Below are positions 34,100 to 43,952 of a stretch of 64,000 nucleotides of DNA, in pieces. Source of the DNA: Bacteroidales bacterium (GTDB lineage: Bacteria > Bacteroidota > Bacteroidia > Bacteroidales > JAADGE01). The translations under genes and the position numbers were made by a program. Under the pieces are notes generated by a model, which saw only the letters and a list, made by a program, of their open reading frames with translations, was not told the DNA's origin and ran no database searches. Numbering within the stretch: the stretch's first letter is position 1; each line of letters opens with the position of its first letter. The stretch spans positions 1-64,000 of the forward strand of contig JAKISF010000009.1 of assembly GCA_021648725.1 (NCBI GenBank). The letters are read 5' to 3'.

Positions 34100-35761
34100 A
34101 TGGAAAATTATATTGTATCAGCCAGAAAATACAGACCTATTGATTTTAAATCCGTCGTAGGACAAAAATCTGTTACCGTTACTCTGAAAAACTCAATTAA
34201 GAACAGTCAACTTGCTCATGCATATTTGTTCTCAGGTCCGAGGGGTGTGGGAAAAACATCTTGTGCCAGAATTTTTGCAAAAACAATAAATTGCGAAAAC
34301 AGAAAAGATGATTTCGAAGCCTGTAACGAATGTGAATCATGTATTTCTTTCAATGAAGGCAGATCGTATAATATTCATGAACTTGATGCTGCTTCAAACA
34401 ATTCGGTTGAAGACATAAGAAACCTTATTGAACAAGTAAGAATTCCGCCGCAAATAGGAACACACAGCGTCTATATAATTGATGAGGTACACATGTTATC
34501 ATCTCAAGCATTTAATGCATTCCTGAAAACACTGGAAGAACCGCCTTCTTATGCAATTTTTGTTTTGGCAACAACCGAAAAGCACAAAATAATACCCACT
34601 ATCCTGTCAAGGTGCCAAATATTTGATTTTAACAGAATTAAAGTTGAAGATGCAGTAAACTATTTATCATATATTGCAACACAAGAAAAAATTGAAGCAG
34701 AAGAAGAAGCATTAAATATTATTGCTCAAAAAGCAGACGGTGCAATGAGAGATGCCTTATCTTTCTTTGACCAAATTGTAAGCTTCTCGGGTAAAAAAAT
34801 TACTTACCAAGCAACTATAGATAATTTAAATGTTCTTGATTACGATTACTATTTCAAATTAACCGATTTTATATACGAAAATAATCTATCGGAATCTTTA
34901 TTAATTTTTAATGAAATTCTTAACAACGGCTTCGACGGTCATCATTTCATAACAGGCTTAAGCTCTCATTTCAGAGATTTAATGGTTTGCAAAGATGCAA
35001 GCACAGTTCAACTGTTGGAAGTAGGTTCATCAATAAAAGACAAATATTTATCGCAAGCACAAAAAATAAATCTTAATTTTCTGCTTAAAGCTTTGGAAAT
35101 AAGCAATAAAACAGATCTTTCATACAGAGGCAGCAGAAATAAAAGATTACAAATTGAACTTGCATTAATGCAAATGTGCACAATAACAAACCAAGCTGTT
35201 GAGAAAAAAAAAACTGAACCCGCACAAGAAAAAACACCAATAGTTTCAGAAAAAAAAGAAGTATATCAAAAAGAAAATAAAACTGCCCCTAAACAGAATA
35301 CGATAATTAAAAAATCAGGTATTTCTTTAAATTCCGAAATAAAAAAAGAAACCGAAGAAACAACTGAAAATTCTGAAATTAATAATAGTATAGGAACTTC
35401 CGAAATTAATGAAGATTTACTTAATAAAGCCTGGGCTAAGTTCGCTGAAAAATTAAAATCTAAAATCAGACTCTATAATGCTTTAAAGGATAAAAAATTG
35501 ACTGTTATAAATAAAAATACGGCAGAATTAACAGTAACAAATAACAACTTAGAGCAAACATTAAACAAAATAAAGTCAAGAATGCTTGACGTGATGCGAA
35601 AAGAATTAAATAACAAATTCTTTGAATTACAAATTAAAGTACAAGAATTTGAAGAAAACAACTCAGAACACCTATATACCGACAGAGATAAATACAAATA
35701 TTTAGTAAATAAAAATCCGAACTTAGACAAACTAAAGAATAAATTCGATTTAGATTTTTAA
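34100..35761 (+). CDS. dnaX: DNA polymerase III subunits gamma and tau
   Basis: A 553-residue clamp-loader ATPase from the ATG at 34100; an upstream TTG in frame is rejected because it falls in the promoter. Walker A is GPRGVGKT (46-53), the zinc cysteines are Cys65, 75, 78 and 81, Walker B is DEVH at 128-131, and the LSRCQ block follows. A Lys/Glu-rich linker (about 365-440) leads to a C-terminal domain (LLNKAWAKFAEKLKSKI) usual in Bacteroidota DnaX. It loads the beta clamp and couples polymerases at the fork. Confidence 0.95.
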   Translation: MENYIVSARKYRPIDFKSVVGQKSVTVTLKNSIKNSQLAHAYLFSGPRGVGKTSCARIFAKTINCENRKDDFEACNECESCISFNEGRSYNIHELDAASNNSVEDIRNLIEQVRIPPQIGTHSVYIIDEVHMLSSQAFNAFLKTLEEPPSYAIFVLATTEKHKIIPTILSRCQIFDFNRIKVEDAVNYLSYIATQEKIEAEEEALNIIAQKADGAMRDALSFFDQIVSFSGKKITYQATIDNLNVLDYDYYFKLTDFIYENNLSESLLIFNEILNNGFDGHHFITGLSSHFRDLMVCKDASTVQLLEVGSSIKDKYLSQAQKINLNFLLKALEISNKTDLSYRGSRNKRLQIELALMQMCTITNQAVEKKKTEPAQEKTPIVSEKKEVYQKENKTAPKQNTIIKKSGISLNSEIKKETEETTENSEINNSIGTSEINEDLLNKAWAKFAEKLKSKIRLYNALKDKKLTVINKNTAELTVTNNNLEQTLNKIKSRMLDVMRKELNNKFFELQIKVQEFEENNSEHLYTDRDKYKYLVNKNPNLDKLKNKFDLDF

Positions 35762-35826
35762 ATTAATCCGAATTTAGTTTTGCATAAACAGAATCAAATA
35801 AACTTTTAAAGTCCTCTTATTTTATA

Positions 35827-35834
35827 TACATTTG
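35827..35834 (+). promoter_or_regulatory. -7 box for the isocitrate dehydrogenase gene
   Basis: TACATTTG matches TAnnTTTG, 116 bases before the ATG at 35951. It predicts a leader of about 110 bases that contains the folded region at 35844-35917. Confidence 0.5.
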
Positions 35835-35843
35835 CAGAAATTT

Positions 35844-35917
35844 CTTGCTCGGAGTATTTGCCATATATGGCTCATTTACAGAATATTAACAGAGAAGTGC
35901 AGTTCTCCCGAGATAAG
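35844..35917 (+). promoter_or_regulatory. Structured leader of the isocitrate dehydrogenase gene
   Basis: The bases can fold into a three-way junction. P1 pairs CTT-CTCGG (35844-35852, one-base gap) with CCGAG-AAG (35908-35917, two-base gap). P2 is the hairpin GCCA-TATA-TGGC (35860-35871). P3 pairs GAGAA (35892-35896) with TTCTC (35903-35907) and abuts P1. I do not recognise a known riboswitch class. It lies wholly within the predicted leader. Confidence 0.4.
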
Positions 35918-35950
35918 TAAGATTAGTATAAAAAAGTAAAATATTATAAG

Positions 35951-38185
35951 ATGACAAAACAAAACTCAAAAATTATTTGGACAAAAATTGACGAAGCTCC
36001 CGCTTTAGCAACATATTCATTGTTGCCAATAGTTAATGCTTTTACAAAAGCCGCAGGTGTTGTTGTTGAAACAAAAGATATTTCGCTTGCCGGCAGAATT
36101 ATTGCAAATTTTCCCGATGATTTAACCGAAGAGCAAAAAATTCCTGATTATTTGGCTGAACTCGGAAAATTAACACAATTCCCGGAAACAAACATTATTA
36201 AACTGCCGAATATCAGTGCTTCAATTCCGCAACTGCAAGAAGCAATAAAAGAATTACAAAAAAAAGGATATGATTTGCCCGATTATCCCGAGAACCCGAA
36301 AACAGATGCAGAAAAAGAGTTGGTAAAAAGATTTGCAGTTGTCTTAGGAAGTGCCGTAAACCCGGTATTAAGAGAAGGAAATGCCGACAGACGCTCAGCA
36401 GTTTCAGTAAAAAAACATGCACAAAAAAATCCGCATAAAATGATGAAAGATTGGAATAAGAATTCCAAAACACATGTTTCTTATATGTCGGAAGGTGACT
36501 TTTACGGAAATGAAAAATCCGTTATTACTGAAAAAGCAACAAATTTTAAGATAATTTTAGAGGATAAAAACGGGAACACAACAATTCTTGCAGATAATTT
36601 AAAATCTCTCGACGGCGAAATACTTGATACTACTTTTATGAGTGCTGCAAAATTAAGAGCATTTTTTAAAGAGCAAATCAAAGATGCAAAAAATAAAGAT
36701 GTATTATTTTCATTGCACCTTAAAGCAACAATGATGAAAGTTTCCGACCCTAAAATGTTCGGGCATGCTGTTGCAGTTTTCTATGAAACTGTTCTTGAAA
36801 AACATTCAGAAACTATTAAAAAACTCGGCGTAAATTTAAATAACGGTATTGCCGATTTATATTCAAGAATTCAAAACCTACCCGAAAGCAAAAGAACGGA
36901 AATTGAGAATGACATTACAGAACTCTATAAAGTTATGCCCGATATTGCAATGGTTGATTCCGACAAAGGTATAACAAATTTACATGTTCCTAATAACATT
37001 ATAATTGATGCTTCTATGCCTGTTATCATTCGCGACGGCGGACAAATGTGGAATGCACAAGGCAAACTTCAAGACACAAAAGCAATCATACCTGACAGAA
37101 GCTATGCTACATTATATCAGGTAGTTATTGAAGATTGCCAAACAAACGGACAATTTAATCCCGCAACAATGGGAAGTGTGGCAAATGTCGGCTTAATGGC
37201 TCAAAAAGCAGAGGAATACGGTTCACATCCTACAACATTTGAAATTCCGAAAGCAGGAACAGTAAAAGTTATTGATTCAGTCGGAAATACTTTAACAGAG
37301 CACGAAGTTGAAAAAGGTGATATTTGGAGAATGTCGAGAGCAAAAGACATTCCTGTTCAAGACTGGGTAAAACTTGCTGTTACAAGAGCAAAAGCAACAG
37401 GTTCTCCTGCAATTTTTTGGTTAGATAAAAACAGAGCACATGATGCAAATATAATTTCAAAAGTTGAAACGTATTTAAAAAACTATGATGTTTCCGGTCT
37501 GAATATCAGAATTATGAAACCTGATGATGCTATGAAATTCACTTTAGAAAGAACCAGAAAAGGAGAAAACACAATATCGGTAACCGGAAATGTTCTCAGA
37601 GATTATCTAACAGATTTATTTCCTATTCTTGAACTCGGAACAAGTGCAAAAATGCTTTCGATAGTTCCTTTATTAAAAGGCGGAGGTTTATTTGAAACAG
37701 GAGCCGGAGGTTCAGCACCGAAACATGTTCAACAATTCTTAAAAGAAGGGCATTTACGTTGGAATTCCTTAGGAGAATTTTTAGCATTAACAGTTTCATT
37801 AGAACATCTTGCAAATACTTTTAACAACAAAAGAGCACAAGTTCTTGCAGATACACTTGATGCAGCAGTAAGCGATTATCTTGAAAACAATAAAGCACCC
37901 TCGCGAAAAGCCGGAGAATTAGATAACAGAGGAACACATTATTTTCTTGCACAATATTGGGCAAAAGCTCTTGCAAATCAAAATGAAGATACAGATTTAA
38001 AAGAAAACTTTATAAATATATATGAAAAATTAAAGAATAACGAAGAGAAAATATTACATGAAATTGCAAACGCAGAAGGAAAACCTACCGATATCGGCGG
38101 CTATTATTATCCTGATACTGAAAAAGCAGGGGAAGCAATGCGACCTTCAGAAACATTCAATAAAATAATTGACAATATAAACTAA
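35951..38185 (+). CDS. icd: NADP-dependent isocitrate dehydrogenase, monomeric type
   Basis: A 744-residue enzyme oxidising isocitrate to 2-oxoglutarate and CO2 with NADP in the TCA cycle. Length and sequence are those of the monomeric IDH II family: [20 protein letters not shown] at the start, [14 protein letters not shown] (substrate serine and arginines), [11 protein letters not shown], and [13 protein letters not shown] with [19 protein letters not shown] near 570-600. It is unrelated in size to the dimeric Icd. Ferritin follows 12 bp downstream and may share the message. Confidence 0.96.
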   Translation: MTKQNSKIIWTKIDEAPALATYSLLPIVNAFTKAAGVVVETKDISLAGRIIANFPDDLTEEQKIPDYLAELGKLTQFPETNIIKLPNISASIPQLQEAIKELQKKGYDLPDYPENPKTDAEKELVKRFAVVLGSAVNPVLREGNADRRSAVSVKKHAQKNPHKMMKDWNKNSKTHVSYMSEGDFYGNEKSVITEKATNFKIILEDKNGNTTILADNLKSLDGEILDTTFMSAAKLRAFFKEQIKDAKNKDVLFSLHLKATMMKVSDPKMFGHAVAVFYETVLEKHSETIKKLGVNLNNGIADLYSRIQNLPESKRTEIENDITELYKVMPDIAMVDSDKGITNLHVPNNIIIDASMPVIIRDGGQMWNAQGKLQDTKAIIPDRSYATLYQVVIEDCQTNGQFNPATMGSVANVGLMAQKAEEYGSHPTTFEIPKAGTVKVIDSVGNTLTEHEVEKGDIWRMSRAKDIPVQDWVKLAVTRAKATGSPAIFWLDKNRAHDANIISKVETYLKNYDVSGLNIRIMKPDDAMKFTLERTRKGENTISVTGNVLRDYLTDLFPILELGTSAKMLSIVPLLKGGGLFETGAGGSAPKHVQQFLKEGHLRWNSLGEFLALTVSLEHLANTFNNKRAQVLADTLDAAVSDYLENNKAPSRKAGELDNRGTHYFLAQYWAKALANQNEDTDLKENFINIYEKLKNNEEKILHEIANAEGKPTDIGGYYYPDTEKAGEAMRPSETFNKIIDNIN

Positions 38186-38197
38186 AAGTTATTAATC

Positions 38198-38713
38198 ATG
38201 AACAGTAAAAAAGTAGAACAAGCATTAAATAAACAAATTGAGTTAGAGCATTTTTCTTCTCAATTATATTTGGCAATGGCATCTTGGACAGAAAAAAACG
38301 GATACAACGGCTCGGCAAATTTCTTATATGCTCATTCCGATGAAGAAAGAGAACACATGCTAAAACTGTTTCATTATGTTAACGACAGAGGCGGACATGC
38401 AATTGTTCCTAAAGTTGAGCAACCTGAACTGGAATATAAATCAATTCAAGACATCTACAAACAAATATTTGAACATGAAAAAATGATTTCAAATGAAATT
38501 AATGAGCTTGTAGGGCTTTGCTACGATGAAAGGGATTTTACGACACAAAGTTTCTTGCAATGGTATGTTGAAGAACAAATTGAAGAAGAAACCCTTTTCG
38601 GCAATATCTTGGACAAATTAAATTTGTTGGGAGGCGACAAAGCAGAAATGTATATGTTTGATAATGAAATGGAAAAATTAACCAACTCACAAGCACAAGA
38701 AACCGGAAAGTAA
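38198..38713 (+). CDS. ftnA: Ferritin
   Basis: A 171-residue non-haem bacterial ferritin that oxidises Fe(II) and stores it as a mineral core. The four-helix pattern is clear: NKQIELEHFSSQLYLAMASW with the first ferroxidase Glu, HSDEEREHMLKLFHY with Glu and His, then FEHEKMISNEI and FLQWYVEEQIEEE with the remaining ligands. It follows isocitrate dehydrogenase by 12 bp and is closed by a strong terminator at 38731-38763. Confidence 0.95.
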   Translation: MNSKKVEQALNKQIELEHFSSQLYLAMASWTEKNGYNGSANFLYAHSDEEREHMLKLFHYVNDRGGHAIVPKVEQPELEYKSIQDIYKQIFEHEKMISNEINELVGLCYDERDFTTQSFLQWYVEEQIEEETLFGNILDKLNLLGGDKAEMYMFDNEMEKLTNSQAQETGK

Positions 38714-38730
38714 AAACAAATACCGAATAG

Positions 38731-38763
38731 AAAGGCTCTTACTTTAATTAGTGAGGGCTTTTT
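38731..38763 (+). terminator. Terminator after ferritin
   Basis: A 13-pair stem joins 38731-38743 with 38750-38762, around a six-base loop, with G-U pairs, followed by T and a GTTTTT tail. Confidence 0.75.
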
Positions 38764-38810
38764 GTTTTTAACAATTTGCTTTTATGTTATATTTTTTGTA
38801 AATTTAACTA

Positions 38811-39043
38811 GGGTTTGCTGAAAAGCTCACAGGTGCATTAGATTTCAAGTTTCTCGTTTGAAGTCGTATATAAATACTGCGAAATAAGAGAAATTTGAAA
38901 GATAGTGTGCCTGTGGGCAGCTAAAATATTTTACACAAGTGCAGGGAAATAGGGCGAAATGAATTAAAAACCTTGCACTTGTATATGTAAATAATTTTAT
39001 AAATGACTGAAAAATAAATATATTAGCGTTTTTCAGCAAGCCC
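38811..39043. mobile_element. MITE, 233 bp, with 6-bp target duplication
   Basis: The ends GGGTTTGCTGAAAA (38811-38824) and TTTTCAGCAAGCCC (39030-39043) are inverted repeats with one mismatch in 14. TAACTA flanks it directly on both sides (38805-38810 and 39044-39049). It has no transposase; the 64-codon open frame on the minus strand is not a plausible protein. An internal inverted repeat, ACAAGTGCA (38935-38943) with TGCACTTGT (38974-38982), could fold. It must be moved by a transposase elsewhere that recognises the same ends. Confidence 0.85.
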
Positions 39044-39077
39044 TAACTAAACTGTTATCTAACCAAAATATAATACC

Positions 39078-39476
39078 ATGAAATACGAATACTTCTGTCC
39101 CACCTGCTCATCATCTTTAACCGTAAAAAACAATATTGTTCTTACAATTCAAAAGAACAACGGAATATCCGGAATAATATTCCTCGACACAAAATTAGGA
39201 GACTATTCAACAGTAAAGCATTCATCTTTAAAAGTTTCCGAAGGCGAAATTGTTAAAACTTTCTGTCCTGTTTGCCATAAAGATTTACTTTGTTTGCCGG
39301 ATAAAAATCTTGCAGGCTTAACAATGAAAGATAGTGACGGTGAAAACCTTACAGTTCTTTTTTCAGTAAAATACGGCGAGGAATCAACCTATGTTGTAAA
39401 AAATAAAAAAGTTAAAGAAACTTTTGGGAAGCATGCAAAGAATATGGACTTTGAATCTTTATCTTTGTGTAAGTAA
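39078..39476 (+). CDS. Small zinc-ribbon protein of unknown function
   Basis: A 132-residue cytoplasmic protein with two CPxC pairs: FCPTCSSSL (Cys8, Cys11) and FCPVCHKDL (about Cys64, Cys67), enough for one zinc site. A beta-rich second half ends KHAKNMDFESLSLCK. I do not recognise a family. It starts 29 bases after the MITE's target duplication, so the element may have replaced or modified its promoter. Confidence 0.7.
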   Translation: MKYEYFCPTCSSSLTVKNNIVLTIQKNNGISGIIFLDTKLGDYSTVKHSSLKVSEGEIVKTFCPVCHKDLLCLPDKNLAGLTMKDSDGENLTVLFSVKYGEESTYVVKNKKVKETFGKHAKNMDFESLSLCK

Positions 39477-39481
39477 ATAAG

Positions 39482-39514
39482 AAAAAGTCTCCTGAAGATT
39501 TTCAGAGACTTTTT
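39482..39514. terminator. Bidirectional terminator
   Basis: AAAAAGTCTC (39482-39491) pairs with GAGACTTTTT (39505-39514), and CTGAA with TTCAG extends the stem. A-run and T-run on the two sides serve the convergent zinc-ribbon and protease genes. Confidence 0.85.
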
Positions 39515-39523
39515 CTGTATTTT

Positions 39524-42500
39524 TTATTTAATCATCACTTTCGTATTATAAATAATTTCTCCTGAGTTTATTCTGATAAAATAAATCCCTTTTGATTGAT
39601 TACTCAAATCTATTTGATGAACATTTGAAGTACTGCCGGATTGATAAATAACTTTTCCGCTTACCGTTCGAACCTCAACTGTTATTTCGGAAGTATTTAA
39701 TTCTCCGAAATCAATTGCAAACATTCCGTTATTAGGATTCGGAATAATTGAAATATTATTTTCTAATGTTTCAACTGCATTTGATGCCATTATAACATTA
39801 ATTGTTTTATCAGCATCTGTATCAACTGCTCCTGTTGCATTATTATAACCGTTTTTAGTAACCGTATAAGCAACACCGGTTCCTTCTGCACAATTATTAA
39901 ATACAGCTATTCCGGATGCATCAGTATTAATTGTTTGGCTGTCAAAGTTAACAGCTGCTCCTTCAATTGCATTAGTTCCGTCATTTACATCAAATGTAAT
40001 AGTATAGGTTGCTACCCCGTCAACACAAGTAATATTAGTAACCCAGCCGTCTCTTGTTACTGAACCGTCACTTGTAAATACAAATGTTAATGCACCGTCT
40101 GCATTTGTAGCCGTAATATTTGTCGGAGGCATATTATCCTCATCATATTGTCCTATTAAGTTAGTTGCATCCGTTGCATCATAAACATACAAATAATCAT
40201 AACCGCCTTCTGTTGCAAATGATACAAATTCAACATTAATCATTTTTCCTGCTGTTCCGGGTAAAAATGTCATTGTAATATTTTCATCGCTTTGATAAGC
40301 TCCGTTTGCCCCGCCGGTATCATAAAACGCAGCATTACAAATTGTAACTGTTCCGCTTGTCATAGGATATTGTTCGCCGCCTGTATTAAAAGACCACACA
40401 TCGCAACCTGTTGCCGTACCGATACTATTTGTCGGCAATACAGCCCAATAATAAGTAGTTTCAGGATTAACCGTAATTGCAAACTCAGTTGAAGTAACTG
40501 TTACGGGAGTATTCGTATAAGGGTCAGGGTCTGTCCCGAAATAAACATCATAAGAAGTTGCTCCCATAGCAGAACTCCACGAAATATTTAATGGGAAAAC
40601 ATTGGTTGCTCCGTTTGAGGGAACAGGATTTATTGAACAAGCAGGAGGTGTTGTTGCAGAAAAGCAATAAACATCAGCTGCCCAACCCGAACGTGTTACA
40701 GATGCATCGCTTGTAAAATGAAATGTTAAACCGTTAGCTCCCATAAATGGTCCTGTCGGAGGTGCATCCTCATCAAAAGGACTTCCTGCTACTTGCGGGT
40801 AACTTGTATCCGGTCCGTCATGAATATACAAATAGTCATATCCGCCTTCTGTTGCAAACTCCGTAAATTCAACAACTACAAAATCTTCTCCTCCGCCGGG
40901 TAAGAAAGTTAATGTTTCGTTCTCGCTTGAAGCATACTCTCCTGTTTCACCGCCGGAATCATAAAATGTTCCGGTACAAACAGTATAAGGACCTGCATCG
41001 CTGATTAAATAAACAGGTATTATCCCTATAATAATATTTTGATTATCAACACCCGTATATTGATTTGATGCACCTGCTGCGATATCAATTTGCACCTCAA
41101 CCGGGCTGCCGAGAGGTGTTGCAACGTCAGCTGTTGCTCCGGTAAAAACAAAATCTTGTGAAGCTCCTGCCGCTAAGCTAACACCGGAAACAAAAGTTCC
41201 GCCGAGAGTCAAATAGTTATTAGGATCATTGCTTTCAGATAACGTTCCGTTGAAAACTGCTGTTGCATGTCCTGAATTTGTTATCGTAAAATTAATATCT
41301 GCTGTTTCAGCAGGGTCTAAAATGCCGTCTGCATTATCATCATTTGTAATAAATACACTTCCGATTGAAATTGCAGGAGCATTAACGGTTACATTTTTGG
41401 TATAATCCCAAGTATCTGTTCCGTCTGTTATTGAAATATCGACAGCAACCATATATTGATCTGGTAAATTGTCGGCAACAGTTAAGGTAAATACACCTGA
41501 ACTTGGTGCAGTAACAGTACCGACAGTAACATCACCATATACAAAAGTAGGGTTGGCAATACTTGCATTTACATCAGAAGTTGAAACAGTAGCAGAAACT
41601 CCTGTTGCAGGATCAGCTCCTACATTCTCTAAAGCTATATCTAAATTAATCGTTTGCCCGTAATCAACAACATTATTATAAGTATTTACAATCATATAAG
41701 GTCCGGATAGTGCAGCTGCCGGAACAGTTGTCATATAAGGAATATACTGAGGTTTTGTAACCACTATATCAACATCTCCGCCGGAAGTTACGGGAATAAT
41801 AGGGACATCAACAGTTCCTGTTGCATCAACTAATGCAGCACCGTGAAGAATACCGTCTTTTGAAATTGCAACATAAGAACCCGGCTCTGCATCAACCGTA
41901 TAAGTTGACATACCGATAGGTAATATTGCCATGTGGCTTACTGTATTTGTTGAACCTTGCGTATAAAAAGGAACTAAAGAAGGGTCTCCCAAACAATTAT
42001 ATGCCTCCCAATAATATAAAGGATTTGAATGTTGAGGATAGCCTGCAACATCAACTTCCGTTACAGCTAAATTTCCGAGAAAAACGGTTGCATCAACTGT
42101 TACATAGTCACTTACAAACATTCCGTCATATACTCCGTAAGTTGTTTCTCCAAAAGTAGGTACATACCCGCCATTGTCACCTTGAATGGGAAAAGCACCG
42201 ACTGCCCAATAAAAATCTTCAAACCAATAGGATGATGGTGATGAACCGATATAGGCAACTGCTCCTTTATTTTCTGCTCTTATCCATGCTTCGCCTATAC
42301 ATTCTAAATAACCGAAATCTGCCGATAAACAACAGTTTCCTACAGCAAGAGGATATTTGTTTGTATTTGTCATTGAATTTATATCAGAAATTGATAAACC
42401 AGGGTCAGCCCATACAGTTTCTGCACAATGTGCAGTATAATTTATGAATGAAACCGAAATTCTTGCATTATCATAGCATCCGGTATAAGATGATAAATAG

Positions 42501-43762
42501 TCATTAACATTTGTGAAACCGTGAGATGCATTAAAATAATTTTGTGTTCCGTATTGAATTGTAGGTTGACCGACATTCGGATTCCAGGTAGCATCAGCAC
42601 CTGCAATTAAAGTTACATCATCTAAATATGTAGGATCGGCAAATTCATATCGTTCATGATATAATGTTTTGTCTATAATTGGCTGTAACTCTGTTAAGTT
42701 ATTTGCAGAAAAACGCCCGTAATACATTTCAGGAAAATAATCTCCGTCTTGGCTGAAATAATAAAGGTCTGTTTGTTTGCCTGAATTTACACCTACTTGC
42801 GAGGAAGGAATTTGAGCAACATCACCTACAAATAAACAGAAACTCGGAGCAGGATCTGTTGGTGTTCCTGCATCGTAATGAGATTGCACCCATGCTTTAA
42901 TTGAAGCAACATCACTATACCCTTCGTCAGTATAATTTACAATAACATTAAAACCTTTTTTAGTTTTCCATAAAATATAGGGAGCTAATGCCGTTTCAAA
43001 CATTCTGTCGGCAAGAATCAACATTTTAACAGGATATTTTGTTAAATCAGGATGATCATCTATTACTGTTTTAGTATTCAGTAATTTACTGTAAACACTT
43101 TCGAAAAAAGGTGAATATGTAGCTTGTTTAATGTATTCGGTTTTACTTACATTACTATTTGTAAAGATTACTTCAACTTCTATGTTGTTATAAACTTTTA
43201 CTGTTCCGTCAGTCGGGTTATAATTTACGGGAGATACAGAAAGTTTAGCTATTCTGACACCACGCATGGTTCCTTGAATTTCAACATCTGCCATATTAAA
43301 AGCAGAATATGTTTTTGAAGCATAAGCTGCTTTATTATATCTGAACTTTACTTTTGTGGGGTCTTCACTTTTATTAACATCCGGTTGTGCAGGAATAATA
43401 AGGTTATTAATTCCGAAATCAGATAATTTATATTCTTGAACAGTATAGTTTTTAACTTTTACATTAACTTCGGCTCCGAAAGGAACTTCTATTAATTTAC
43501 TGTATGCAGGAAGTTTTGGGTCTCCTATATTACCGGTAAACCTTGCACCGGGAATTGAGATTTCATCAAATGTTCCTTCTGAAGTTTTAACCGTGAAACT
43601 TCTGATTTGAGAATGATTAAAAGTAAGATTTAACTTTTCGTAAGAATTTTCACTCATTTCAACTGCATTCTTCTCTGAACTTAATGGAATTACACCTTGT
43701 TGGGCAAACCCGGCAAACAGAAACAATACCATTGTCAGTAATGTAAGTAATATTTTTTTCAT
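39524..43762 (-). CDS. C25 gingipain-type protease with two CUB domains and a type IX sorting domain
   Basis: A 1412-residue secreted cysteine protease. A signal peptide (residues 1-21, ending GFAQ) and a propeptide-like region (to about 230) precede the C25 catalytic domain (about 240-620), with likely catalytic His near 444 in NYTAHCAE and Cys near 475 in VGNCCLSAD. Ig-like beta domains follow, then a CUB domain (about 925-1035), a fibronectin III-like domain (about 1040-1130), a second CUB domain (about 1139-1245), a carboxypeptidase-regulatory-like repeat, and a T9SS C-terminal domain (1334-1412, with SIIPNPNNG and KGIYFIRI). It is exported by the type IX system and attached at the surface. 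No T9SS machinery gene is in view. Confidence 0.92.
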   Translation of the reverse strand: MKKILLTLLTMVLFLFAGFAQQGVIPLSSEKNAVEMSENSYEKLNLTFNHSQIRSFTVKTSEGTFDEISIPGARFTGNIGDPKLPAYSKLIEVPFGAEVNVKVKNYTVQEYKLSDFGINNLIIPAQPDVNKSEDPTKVKFRYNKAAYASKTYSAFNMADVEIQGTMRGVRIAKLSVSPVNYNPTDGTVKVYNNIEVEVIFTNSNVSKTEYIKQATYSPFFESVYSKLLNTKTVIDDHPDLTKYPVKMLILADRMFETALAPYILWKTKKGFNVIVNYTDEGYSDVASIKAWVQSHYDAGTPTDPAPSFCLFVGDVAQIPSSQVGVNSGKQTDLYYFSQDGDYFPEMYYGRFSANNLTELQPIIDKTLYHERYEFADPTYLDDVTLIAGADATWNPNVGQPTIQYGTQNYFNASHGFTNVNDYLSSYTGCYDNARISVSFINYTAHCAETVWADPGLSISDINSMTNTNKYPLAVGNCCLSADFGYLECIGEAWIRAENKGAVAYIGSSPSSYWFEDFYWAVGAFPIQGDNGGYVPTFGETTYGVYDGMFVSDYVTVDATVFLGNLAVTEVDVAGYPQHSNPLYYWEAYNCLGDPSLVPFYTQGSTNTVSHMAILPIGMSTYTVDAEPGSYVAISKDGILHGAALVDATGTVDVPIIPVTSGGDVDIVVTKPQYIPYMTTVPAAALSGPYMIVNTYNNVVDYGQTINLDIALENVGADPATGVSATVSTSDVNASIANPTFVYGDVTVGTVTAPSSGVFTLTVADNLPDQYMVAVDISITDGTDTWDYTKNVTVNAPAISIGSVFITNDDNADGILDPAETADINFTITNSGHATAVFNGTLSESNDPNNYLTLGGTFVSGVSLAAGASQDFVFTGATADVATPLGSPVEVQIDIAAGASNQYTGVDNQNIIIGIIPVYLISDAGPYTVCTGTFYDSGGETGEYASSENETLTFLPGGGEDFVVVEFTEFATEGGYDYLYIHDGPDTSYPQVAGSPFDEDAPPTGPFMGANGLTFHFTSDASVTRSGWAADVYCFSATTPPACSINPVPSNGATNVFPLNISWSSAMGATSYDVYFGTDPDPYTNTPVTVTSTEFAITVNPETTYYWAVLPTNSIGTATGCDVWSFNTGGEQYPMTSGTVTICNAAFYDTGGANGAYQSDENITMTFLPGTAGKMINVEFVSFATEGGYDYLYVYDATDATNLIGQYDEDNMPPTNITATNADGALTFVFTSDGSVTRDGWVTNITCVDGVATYTITFDVNDGTNAIEGAAVNFDSQTINTDASGIAVFNNCAEGTGVAYTVTKNGYNNATGAVDTDADKTINVIMASNAVETLENNISIIPNPNNGMFAIDFGELNTSEITVEVRTVSGKVIYQSGSTSNVHQIDLSNQSKGIYFIRINSGEIIYNTKVMIK

Positions 43763-43919
43763 AATGTTAAATATTTTTTAATTTATACTTAGATAAGTGC
43801 AACTTAACTGATGATAAACAACAAGAAAGGTTGCATCAAAATTTCTGCAATATAGTAGAAAAAATAAAAATAACAATGGTTTTTTATCACATTTTTTTCT
43901 AAAAAAACAAAGCTTTAAT

Positions 43920-43927
43920 TAAATTTG
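43920..43927 (+). promoter_or_regulatory. -7 box for the MoxR gene
   Basis: TAAATTTG matches TAnnTTTG, 25 bases before the ATG at 43953. No clear -33 element is seen. Confidence 0.45.
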
Positions 43928-43952
43928 CAAATACAAAAAAAGATTAATAATT

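Noticed and set aside
38845-39039. 64-codon minus-strand frame inside the MITE
   Set aside because: It lies within a non-coding transposable element, covers one terminal repeat, and resembles no protein family.
41469-43318. Several plus-strand open frames opposite the C25 protease
   Set aside because: They are shadows of a long gene with clear domains on the minus strand and show no family pattern.
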